DNA of 27,250 bases, taken from positions 1 through 27,250 of the forward strand of contig MU386062.1 of assembly GCA_022497145.1 (NCBI GenBank), in the 5' to 3' direction. Positions 19,199-27,250 of this stretch are shown piece by piece; position 1 is the stretch's first letter; every line of letters starts with the position of its first letter. The translations under genes and the position numbers were made by a program. The notes under the pieces are model-generated. The model searched no databases, was not told the origin of the DNA, and worked only from the letters and a program-made list of their open reading frames with translations. The stretch is from Rostrohypoxylon terebratum. Taxonomy: Eukaryota; Ascomycota; Sordariomycetes; Xylariales; Hypoxylaceae.

Positions 19199-21546
19199 TT
19201 GAGCTCATGCTATCGTCTGTTTGATGGTGATTTCATTATTGTCCTTACTTATAAGCTTTTCGCCGACTTAGGACCTGTGACTCACACTCTTCACAGTGCC
19301 CACATTTGAGCCTCGCTGGGTGACTTTACATTTATTATTGTAATACTATTGTAATAAAGGTTCTTCATTGAATTAATTTATGCTGATCCCCCGTTGGTAT
19401 TGTTAGGTTGGGTATAATATGGTTACTGATGAACATGTGTACTTATGGGTATTTCATAAAATCTTATATAACTACCTACCTATATATCCACGGAGCTTGA
19501 TACTCAGACACACGTGGATGTATTATACCACACTTCTGCATATATTGATATGGATTAGTAATACACATATTCAACCCTCTACAAGTTATATGTTCAGCTC
19601 GTTGCCATTCACTCGCTCAATGTACATGAGCTCTCTCTGAAAATCTGCGTGCTGCCAATTCCAACTGACACGTCGTATTGGCTATAAGTATTTTTATACA
19701 GAAAAAAAAATACAGTGTCATTTTTTACCTTTCCCACGATGACGAATGTCCATGGAGGAAAAGGGCGAAGTTGAATCATAGTAGTCTAACAACACGTAGT
19801 GAGCCGAGGAACCATAAAGTGGCATAACACGGTACATTCATAGAAGGGGTGGCTACCTCTCAACTATGAGGTATATCACCTTAGAAGATGGGCAGATAAG
19901 ACACTTCCATGTGCCATGAAGGCTTAAGTGAGGAGGTAGAGGTCTAAGGAGATGGACTTTGACTTCCTCATACCTATCAATACCTATCTAGGTGATGTGG
20001 ACGTTATTCCCTTGATTCCTGGTCACGATTCATTCATTCCTGAAACCCCCTTTTTTTTTCTTGGGATTTTTATATAACACTATGGATAACCTTGGTAAGC
20101 ATCACCCTACTATGAAATGAGGTAGATACGTGTCTATTTTCTCCCGTAAGCACCTCCTAGGTAATGGTTGAGCGCCTACCCACTTCGTCATTTAATATAT
20201 TTCCATCACTAAATAACTTGACTTTATAGATCAGAGACAGGGGGCCGCTTGCCTAAACAAGCAGCAGTTGAGCTCTGTTTGATTTAGAAGAGAGCCCTAT
20301 AGGTAAACAATAGGATGTGATAATACCTACCTACCTACCTACTACATAGTTATCTTTCAAGCTCTCAGGTAGATTCGGCTATTAACACTGTAAAGTCGCT
20401 TAACACTCCATGGTTTAATTATATAATACCTACTGAATTTAATCCTTTACCTAGCTTTCCTTGCTTGAGGAACACGTCTTGGATTTAGAAGTATCCATAC
20501 CTACGGTGCTTACTAGGCACCTAACCTAGGGAAGTTTCCCGTATGTTGTTGTATGGGGGCTGTGCGTGTTATTTCAAGAATGGTTTCTTTGGCGGTATCA
20601 CGCTATAATCAATCTAAGTACTGGGTATGCAAGGAACTTAATTCTTATGGCAGTTAAACTTGATTCTGGAATGTGTGTAACTTTGACAGGCGTAGATGGG
20701 ATCCTATAATTTCTTATACACTGTCGAACTTGATCTTAGCAGCCAAGGAGCGCCGCCCCAGTCTCAGCTCCCTAAACCCCAACGCGGGTGGTCATTATCT
20801 CGAAACGCCGTGCCGCAATGAAAATAATTAAGAATAATCCTCTATACCTTACAGGGAAACTGCAAGCTAAGACTCTAAATCCTGCAGTATATTAGACCAC
20901 ACAGCCCCATGAGCAAACACAATCCTACCTAGGGAGGCACCTAATAATAAATTTAAAGAGCTAGAATTGAGAGACCAACCATAGGAATACTATGGCTGGA
21001 GGTAATTACTCTTATTCTCTATTTTCGCTTGTTCTCATTTCCTTTGAGAAGGATGAGCATTCAACTTGTGCTTGCGCCATCGCAACGAATTATGTGTTGA
21101 GCGAAATTCGGAGCGTTGGCCGGATCTGCAGCTACCGTGCTGATCAACCCCAGGATCGAGGTAAGCCAGGCACCAAGATAGGTATTTTTAGAAGCCTGAT
21201 CTAGATCTAGACACTTCGGAGGACAAGATCGTAGCAACTTCCTAGGATTTTACGTTGTTTGCACATTGGCTAATCCGTTCCAAGCTATAATCATGGTACT
21301 ACCACCAGCAGCTTGGCGCTGATGGAGCTGAAGATAACCCCAGCGTACCTGGGCATATGTTCCAAAGTGGCATGGAAGTCCTATTCCTGCCCGTAAGCAT
21401 TTAATTACAGTGTGTTATTCAGATCCTCCGGTGGATGTTATAATAAGGCGTGAATGGGCCCTTTCGTGACGCACCTTAGTTTGTATGTCGAGATCTCGTT
21501 CGTAGAAACGCCCTGTCTGCTGGTCAACTAGTCACTCATTATCGCC
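19199..21546. other. 2.3-kb gene-poor region with TACC/TAGG motifs
   Basis: No gene could be supported. The region is AT-rich with many TACCTA/TAGGTA motifs: about 19475-19485, 19970-19995, the (TACC)n run at 20324-20342, about 20499-20530 and 20925-20935. There is a run of nine T at about 20051. A 70-codon frame at 20992-21204 starts with ATG but resembles nothing known and has no supporting context. The last part probably contains the promoter of the GH128 gene. Confidence 0.45.
20324..20342 (+). repeat. (TACC)n microsatellite
   Basis: Almost five copies of TACC in a row (19 bp), within a neighbourhood rich in the same motif and its complement. Confidence 0.85.
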
Positions 21547-22440
21547 ATGGTTCTCCTTCAAAGTATCAAACGCATAGCGTGCGTTGCGGCCTGCGTCTTG
21601 CTTGCAAGCCCCACTAATGCAGCGCCGGTAGAAACCCCCGAAGCATTGTCTCAGCGCAGTTCCGCGGGCGGAAAGCGCATCATTCTCTGGGAGACAAGTT
21701 TATCAGCCCAGCTAAAAAGCATCCCCGCTCTGTTGACTTCCGCGGCGGAATTAACTTCATCAACTGTCATTCATTCAATAACCAATTGGGAGACGTATCG
21801 GCCGTCGGAGTTGACCAAGAATCTCCCTTTCCGTCCGATGGTGCGCACGCCGCAGCACCTCAGCGGCGATAACTGGAAAAATCTCATTTCGGTTGTGTCG
21901 TCACAGAAGAACACCATTGTGCATTTCTACAACGAGCCGGAGTTGGCCGGCATCAGCGCTGCTGACGCGGTGGCGAAATGGCGGGCGAATATGCTCCCAC
22001 TCCGACAGAAATATGGTGCGAAACTTGTCGCACCGGGCATCTCCAGTGCACCCGCCGGATCGACATGGCTGCAGACATTTATGGGCATGCTTGCTGCCAA
22101 CGAAAAGCCGGATTACCTTAACCTGCATTTCTACACCCTCCAAACCAGCGCCAGCTCCGCCGAAATCCAGAACGCGAAAACGTATTTCACCGGCAAACAC
22201 AACCAATACAAGCTGCCGATTATCGTGGGAGAGATCGCAAGCACGAACCGAGACGGGAACCAGGTTTTGGAATTCACCAAACAGGTGGCGAGCTGGTTGG
22301 ACGGCCAGAGTTGGATCGCCGAATATGGCTTCTTCGGCGTCTCGACCAAAGTCGACGATAGCTTTGTGAGTCCTGCGGCGCAGATGCTCAATGGAAACGG
22401 CGCTTGGACTGCTCTTGGGAAATGGTGGATTGGCAAGTAA
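21547..22440 (+). CDS. Secreted GH128 (Asl1-like) glycoside hydrolase
   Basis: A single-exon gene of 297 residues. The N-terminus has a basic start, a hydrophobic core (IACVAACVLLA) and a probable cleavage site after SPTNA, so the product should enter the secretory pathway. The rest matches the Asl1-like/GH128 TIM-barrel domain: RIILWETS at the first strand, FYNEPELAGISAADAV with the putative acid/base Glu130, LVAPGISSAPAGSTWLQTFM, DYLNLHFY, IIVGEIAST with the putative nucleophile Glu229, and a closing WIAEYGFFGV. Known members cleave beta-1,3-glucans, acting on cell wall or environmental glucan. There is no carbohydrate-binding module or GPI signal, and the length fits a minimal catalytic domain. 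The first ATG is used, preceded by GCC. It stands alone between two gene-poor regions, so no operon-like partner is suggested. Confidence 0.88.
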   Translation: MVLLQSIKRIACVAACVLLASPTNAAPVETPEALSQRSSAGGKRIILWETSLSAQLKSIPALLTSAAELTSSTVIHSITNWETYRPSELTKNLPFRPMVRTPQHLSGDNWKNLISVVSSQKNTIVHFYNEPELAGISAADAVAKWRANMLPLRQKYGAKLVAPGISSAPAGSTWLQTFMGMLAANEKPDYLNLHFYTLQTSASSAEIQNAKTYFTGKHNQYKLPIIVGEIASTNRDGNQVLEFTKQVASWLDGQSWIAEYGFFGVSTKVDDSFVSPAAQMLNGNGAWTALGKWWIGK

Positions 22441-22758
22441 GGGATAAAACGGGGATATGTTATGCAGGGACTCGGAGTTTTTTGTGCTTTGTTTTTTTTC
22501 CCTCTCGAATTACCCTGTTCGAATTCTAGCGTGACGTGTACAACACCATCTGCATTGATCACATTTCGTTTTCTTGTACATACCTACAATTCCGCATCCA
22601 ATTTACCTACACAACTTAAGATTGTCGTCGGAGAGCTACTTCCGCTTGAAACTCGGAAGACATCCGCGTCTCAATGTCAAGTTAACCCAACCGGCCTCTC
22701 CGAGATGTGCACGGCATGCAAAAGCAATTCACTGAATACGTTATCTCCCAAGGACTTA

Positions 22759-22784
22759 TAGGTAGATAGGTACCTACCTGCCTA
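22759..22784. repeat. TAGGTA/TACCTA palindromic cluster
   Basis: Alternating TAGGTAGATAGG and TACCTACCTGCCTA give an imperfect inverted repeat centred on GGTACC. Confidence 0.7.
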
Positions 22785-23157
22785 CATTAGGCTGGATAGC
22801 TTCAAGTTGACGGTCAGGACTAGGTCTTCCGCGTATTTTAGAACATATAAATTCAAGGAAAAAGAAATTGAAAATTTGCATGCGGGTGGGTAGCTCATAT
22901 TCTAAGTGGTATTCCTGGTTCGTTGGCGAATAAATTACCGGAAAGAGAGAAGACTGCGCCGTTGGGGTGATCCGAGACATACATGAATTTTAAGATTCTC
23001 GGAGACTCTGATAAATCATCCGGAGATTGGAATCGATGGAATCTTGGGTCCCGCTAATAACGCGATGAACTATAATAAAGCCTGGATGTCGGAACCGGAG
23101 ATGGGCGATCTGAGGCCAAATAGACGTAATTTCACATGATCTCGATGTCTGGTCTGG

Positions 23158-23203
23158 TTACCTATCTGCCTATCTACATACCTAGGTCCTAGGTACCTGG
23201 TAT
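23158..23203. repeat. TACCTA/CCTAGG motif cluster
   Basis: Closely spaced TACCTATCTGCCTATCTAC and CCTAGGTCCTAGGTACC segments. It is the same motif family as at 20324 and 22759, with two CCTAGG palindromes. Confidence 0.65.
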
Positions 23204-24273
23204 GGATCTCGGATCATGAGAAAGCCAAAATGGAACGCTAAGGGACCAAGACCCCGTACAGTATACACCTTGTTATCAAAGTCAGCATAGAACTGCCAGA
23301 ATAAGATGGCGGCGGAAGCTAGGGAGTAGCTCGGCCGAACGAGCCGAAGTGGCTTTTAGTATTCATGGGTGTACGTAGTGGTTTTGACCATTTATGGATT
23401 GCAGCCTTATACTAATTATCAATTAATAAATAAATTTCTCTTGTGTTTAGATTCCTTACATATGTCAAATGTTGTATCTCACCAACTCCAATGTTCCTTT
23501 CAAAATAAGTAGAACCGACAGACCTGGAGAGATATCCATACAGATCCCGATATCTTGGTGACGATCTCCACTAGCTTAGCGGTCTGTCTTAGATTTTACC
23601 CCAACTACCGGGGGCCCTGGAATTACGTCGTAATGCGTGTGAGCAGCACGCGAACTCGGGTCGGAAAATATCGCCCACGCCCAGCTTTCAGTTCTACTTC
23701 TAGAAAAACCTAATCATCGTTCGATGAACAGATCTGGCCAGATCTTCCCAGCTACCCATGAAAATGTTGTCACATCATGCCATTTTGCCTCACGAGGATA
23801 ATACTGCTCGTGTGATCCCAACCGGCCGAAAATAACGGGCATATAATATTCTAAAGTCTGATATAGGGTCGGTTATATTTTTTTTCTGCATCATTTCAGC
23901 CAGTGCCTGATAGACTCGGTAGACCTGGCAAATGACTCCGCAAAGCGGAACAAGATCCAATGCTGCATCACTGGTCCGAGGCGGTAAGTAAAATATTAAA
24001 ATCTTTGGCCGTACTGTGCTTGCCCCCATGATGTTTCGAAACCTGAAAAGTTTTATAATATTGATCAAAACCCATACCCTGTAGCGTTGGGTCAATAACT
24101 AAGCCATCTCTTGTCCCTCTTGACCATCTTTTCCTGCATGTCATTTTCCAATACGACGTTATCATACACCGCAGATTGTCTAACTGAGGATATTTTCTAT
24201 TTTGCGCACTTCAACTCGGATATTCCTCATTTCACTAGTCACATATGGTTTTTCAGGACGATCATCAGCCGTC

Positions 24274-25581
24274 ATGCTCAATGCCCAAGAGACAAAGTTG
24301 GTCAAGGATACAATCCCAGCTCTACGCCAACACGGAGAGCACATCGCAACCGTCTTTTACAAGACGATGTTACGCGATCACCCCGAGCTCCACAACTATT
24401 TTAACAATGTCCATATGCACACAGGAAAGCAACCGCGAGCGTTGACGTCACTCATACTAGCATTCGCTTCTAACATCGTCAACATCAGCGAGTTAACCCC
24501 CAAGTTGGAACGAGTCGCTCAAAAACATGCTTCACTGAACATTCAACCTGAGCAATATGATATTGTTGGAAAATACCTACTTCGCGCATTCTCGGCCGTG
24601 CTCGGTCCCTCGATGACACCCGATGTCAAGCTGGCTTGGACGAAAGCATATTCGGTAATGGCTAAAATGTTAACAGGCCGAGAATCGCATCTATATCGGG
24701 AATTCGAGCAATGGAAGGCTTGGCGGAAGTTCATGATATACGACAAGAAGAACGAGACGATAGGAGGAAACATCGTTTCCTTTACGTTGAAGCCGGTCGA
24801 TGGGAAGCCCTTGCCGACCTTCTTGCCGGGGCAGTACGTTACTTTGAGGCTCACGGTGCCGGGTATGAAATATGCACAACTAAGACAGTACTCGTTGAGC
24901 GATGCGCCTAGCCCTGATCATTACCGAATCACCGTTAAGCGAGACCAGGGGACGAACTGGGACTACCTTTCACCTCATGACGACATGACGGTATCATCAG
25001 CAGCTAGCAGCGCCTCGGACAGCAGCATTGGTAGCGTACAGCCATGCAGGCCTGGCATCGTATCGAACTCCCTGATTGACGAATTCCACGAAGGTGATAT
25101 TTTAGAATTAACACACCCTGCGGGTTCTTTTCACCTAGACCCTAACGCGGATACCTCCATGCCGCTCGTACTGATATCTGCCGGGGTCTGCGTCGCCCCA
25201 CTTATGTCAATCCTGAACACGGTGGTAGAGAAGCGAATCAACAGGCCTGTCTCATGGATCCAAGCGTCGCGACACGACGCCCCGTTTCAATCGCACATCG
25301 AGAAAATCGCGAAGAAACATCCGAATATGAGGACCAAGTTCTTCAAGTCGAGGCTGTCGGATAGCGATGTACTTTCATACACATCGACCTTCGATAACGA
25401 CTTCCTCTCCTTGACTGCCGAAGACTTGTGTCTTAGCAATAGAATGTCGGAATATTATGTGTGTGGCCCCGAGAAATTCATGACACAGGCGTCAAACCAC
25501 CTACAGAGATGCGGCGTGCAGCCCGAGAGAGTTCAATTTGAAATCTTCTCTGTGGGAAGTTTCGAAATGGCACACGACTAA
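24274..25581 (+). CDS. Flavohemoglobin / nitric oxide dioxygenase
   Basis: A single-exon gene of 435 residues. The N-terminal globin domain (1-~145) keeps the functional residues at the same numbers as bacterial Hmp: Tyr29 (TVFYK) and Gln53 (TGKQPRAL) on the distal side, His85 (VAQKHASLNI) as proximal heme ligand, and Tyr95. The FAD domain has RQYSLSD (204-210). The NAD domain has SAGVCVAPLMSIL (302-314), CGPEKFM (397-403) and a terminal FEIFS. The enzyme converts NO and O2 to nitrate with NAD(P)H, protecting the cell from nitrosative stress. Two oddities are a Ser-rich insert of about 20 residues in the FAD domain (~239-260) and GVC where GVG is usual in the nucleotide-binding loop. ATG 24274 is chosen because the globin domain begins there. 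The frame upstream is open for 24 codons but has no ATG and contains a probable splice acceptor. No targeting signal is evident. Confidence 0.93.
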   Translation: MLNAQETKLVKDTIPALRQHGEHIATVFYKTMLRDHPELHNYFNNVHMHTGKQPRALTSLILAFASNIVNISELTPKLERVAQKHASLNIQPEQYDIVGKYLLRAFSAVLGPSMTPDVKLAWTKAYSVMAKMLTGRESHLYREFEQWKAWRKFMIYDKKNETIGGNIVSFTLKPVDGKPLPTFLPGQYVTLRLTVPGMKYAQLRQYSLSDAPSPDHYRITVKRDQGTNWDYLSPHDDMTVSSAASSASDSSIGSVQPCRPGIVSNSLIDEFHEGDILELTHPAGSFHLDPNADTSMPLVLISAGVCVAPLMSILNTVVEKRINRPVSWIQASRHDAPFQSHIEKIAKKHPNMRTKFFKSRLSDSDVLSYTSTFDNDFLSLTAEDLCLSNRMSEYYVCGPEKFMTQASNHLQRCGVQPERVQFEIFSVGSFEMAHD

Positions 25582-26086
25582 TTGATGACGGAATGATTCC
25601 TTTCCATGTATGCGGCAAATGGGATCTAGATACCTACGTCGAAGTCACCTAGCATAATAGCTCGCTGTTAATACCTTGGCTGGTATGACTCTTTTTTCAT
25701 ATACAGGCTTTATGATAGCAGGCATATTGTAGAATATGGTTGATGTGGGATTGAGAAGGACGGCTAAAAGGTACCAGGCATGGCTGATATTGGAAATAGA
25801 GAAGGGTGGAGTTTGCAGGCTGTAACGATACGGACTTTCTAAGGGTACTCATAAAATGGAAGATTTTGACATGCTCGCGCAAAAAGGGGGACTCGCCCGA
25901 CCACTCCAGCAAGCTAGGGCTTCATGATCATGACTTTATCTCAGATTACATGACCCTATCAAAAATGGGGGAGGGGGATGTTGGTGAAAACACTATAGAT
26001 TTCATCTCACAGAAGGATTGAATTACTTCACCAACAAAGAACTTGTTGAGTTAGAGCCTTTCAATTAGAATGAATGCACACACAAC
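25582..26086. other. Intergenic region, no gene seen
   Basis: AT-rich 3' flank of the flavohemoglobin gene with a TACCTACG motif near 25631. Short frames on both strands have no recognisable family. Confidence 0.45.
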
Positions 26087-26326
26087 CTACCTGCCCTTCC
26101 TCAGATTTGTAACCGCCGTCTTCTTTTGCTCCTTTGACTCACGCCGCAACTGTTCTATGCCAACAAGGTAATCCCGCTCTTCGCCCGCATACTGCATCCA
26201 CAGGTCCTCACCGAGATCTATGTACTGCCTCACAGCGGTGAATTCGCCCACTCGCATGTATGCCCGAGTCACAATGCTATAGTACACGAGCAATTGAGCT
26301 TCAAGCCCCCCCCGCTCAGTAACCTA
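26087..26326 (-). pseudogene. Unrecognised C-terminal exon or gene fragment
   Basis: On the minus strand the frame runs from a CTAG at about 26327, which could be a splice acceptor, through EAQLLVYYSIVTRAYMRVGE and then QYIDLGEDLWMQYAGEERDY to a Lys/Arg-rich end, stop at 26087-26089. The composition is protein-like and helical, resembling the paired-helix C-terminal region of TPR-like or SET-type fungal proteins, but I cannot name the family. No clear upstream exon was found between 26330 and 26700. A run of eight C (26306-26313) lies at its head. It may be the last exon of a gene whose other exons I did not detect, or a truncated relic. Confidence 0.3.
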
Positions 26327-26329
26327 GCG

Positions 26330-27081
26330 ACTCCATCTTTGCTGCCGGTGCTTGTCTGAATTTCCGGGCGCTGGCAGCGTAGAGGGAGTAACTCGTTACC
26401 ACCAACGACGCTCATCGTCAGTACGGCTCACACCGTCACCCGTCACATTACCGCGGCGTATATAGCGATACCCATGCCTTAAAGGTATCACAGGCATCCA
26501 AGACGCGTAGTCAGCCGTTATAAGGACGGCAAAGCGTAGGATGGAGCCAGTACGACATCACAGCTACTACGATGACGATGTTACAAGCCATAGAACGCGC
26601 GTTAATTTAGGTAGACAAACGGGCAACAAGTAGTCATCTCCGAGGGTTAGCCGATATACTGAATATTTTTACACTTTGAAGAATTGGTGTAGTTGTTATG
26701 GAGATACTTTTGATATGTATGATCTCTCATACCGAAAGAGGCATTGCTCTAACCTAATCGTTGCCCAATTCACTGATTCAAGCGCAGTCACAGGGAGGTG
26801 CCACAAGCCAATACTAATAGTACACACATCGCTTCCGTGTTATTCCCTAAACGTAATGAACGAAGGCATGCTTCACGGAGGAGGACCATACGTATTTGGC
26901 ATGCCTGCGGCCTGGTTCCTCGGCAACAACTCACCTCCATTCAACTAAGGCCATCAATTCTGCAAAGAGAGATGGAGTTCCCTGGTACATATCTCTTTTT
27001 GAAGGACGCCTTTTTTTCTTTCCTTCGGGTGAGATAATACATGGCGTTAAAGGGTTGCGCATCCTACCGTACACGCCGAAA
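26330..27081. other. Intergenic region, no gene seen
   Basis: Frames here (for example at 26676-26948 and 26798-27037) lack family resemblance and conserved-looking composition. Nothing else could be supported. Confidence 0.4.
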
Positions 27082-27250
27082 ATGAGGGTCCTGTACATGG
27101 TTTCGGGCATGGAGCCAACGTCTGTTGTCTATCAAGACAATGGAGCCTCGCGGCAAGATAAGTCGATCCACCGTTACGTGCACATACCAGGTGTGGACCA
27201 CGGCACAATCGCGACGCGTTCGCGTTCAAGGTCACCGCCTTTTTATTATA
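27082..27250 (+). CDS. Open frame running off the right edge, unrecognised
   Basis: From ATG 27082 the frame (MRVLYMVSGMEPTSVVYQDN onward) is open to the end of the window, 56 codons. It is polar, ends in an Arg/Ser-rich stretch and resembles no family I know. It could be the start of a gene, an exon or chance. Confidence 0.15.
   Translation, partial: MRVLYMVSGMEPTSVVYQDNGASRQDKSIHRYVHIPGVDHGTIATRSRSRSPPFYY

Larger units (their letters stand above)
22441..24273. other. 1.8-kb intergenic region, no gene seen
   Basis: This stretch holds two dense clusters of TACCTA/TAGGTA motifs, at 22759-22784 and 23158-23203. They form imperfect palindromes around AGGTACCT. Frames such as the one following 22462 lack family resemblance and are AT-rich. 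The segment ending TATGGTTTTTCAG at 24243-24255 looks like a splice acceptor and could end an intron in the leader of the flavohemoglobin gene. Confidence 0.45.

Noticed and set aside
20324..20342. CRISPR-like or satellite array
   Set aside because: It is a simple tetranucleotide microsatellite without spacers, in a eukaryotic genome.
24202..24273. 24-codon upstream extension of the flavohemoglobin
   Set aside because: It begins with TTG, carries no targeting signal I trust and contains a likely splice acceptor (TTTTTCAG), so it is probably leader or leader intron.
25011..25069. Intron covering the Ser-rich insert of the flavohemoglobin
   Set aside because: A GT..CAG segment of 59 nt starting near 24992 exists, but its removal would shift the frame out of the conserved FAD domain, so the insert is taken as translated.

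Overview
The window looks like nuclear DNA of a filamentous ascomycete (Pezizomycotina). The evidence is short introns (48-109 nt) with GT..AG ends and CTAAC/CTGAC-type branch sites, a fungal Pex16, a fungal Zn2Cys6-family regulator, a eukaryotic initiator tRNA-Met, NB-ARC/TPR-type genes and long AT-rich intergenic stretches. Dispersed TACCTA/TAGGTA motifs would fit Sordariomycetes, but that is a weak inference.

Layout. (1) 1-5.4 kb is an accessory, decaying segment. It holds the 3' end of a TPR-repeat gene, a minus-strand fragment of a BCS1-like AAA ATPase, an APH-type phosphotransferase cut by a nonsense codon, a relic of a second NB-ARC/TPR gene with in-frame stops, and a 5'-truncated fungal transcription factor whose remaining introns still splice in phase. 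(2) 5.4-7.4 kb is an AT-rich spacer and then the peroxisome biogenesis gene PEX16 on the minus strand. (3) 8.0-13.0 kb is the most interesting part: two divergent, apparently intact genes with a shared 0.97 kb promoter region. One is a six-exon FAD-dependent aromatic hydroxylase-like monooxygenase (minus). The other is a five-exon fusion of a DIT1/PvcA isocyanide synthase with a TauD-type Fe(II)/2-oxoglutarate dioxygenase (plus). (4) 13.3-14.5 kb is an F-box/2EXR-like single-exon gene. (5) 16.7-18.2 kb is a C2H2 zinc-finger regulator with a poly-Q segment. (6) 18.2-21.5 kb is a gene-poor stretch holding an initiator tRNA-Met. (7) 21.5-22.4 kb is a secreted GH128 glucanase-like protein. (8) 24.3-25.6 kb is a flavohemoglobin (nitric oxide dioxygenase). 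(9) The right end is mostly non-coding with one unrecognised minus-strand C-terminal fragment.

How the genes may work together. The isocyanide synthase/dioxygenase fusion would make and oxidise an amino-acid-derived isocyanide, and the divergently transcribed flavin monooxygenase is a natural tailoring enzyme. Together they form a candidate minimal isocyanide gene cluster. It parallels the bacterial pvc logic (synthase, TauD-like oxygenase, flavin hydroxylase) but uses an unrelated flavoenzyme family. No transporter or intact pathway-specific regulator lies next to the pair; the nearest regulator is the broken one at 3.6-5.4 kb. Pex16, the tRNA, the C2H2 gene and the flavohemoglobin look like ordinary chromosomal genes, so the pair seems to sit at the boundary between a decaying accessory segment and conserved sequence. 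All family calls come from reading motifs; no searches were run.
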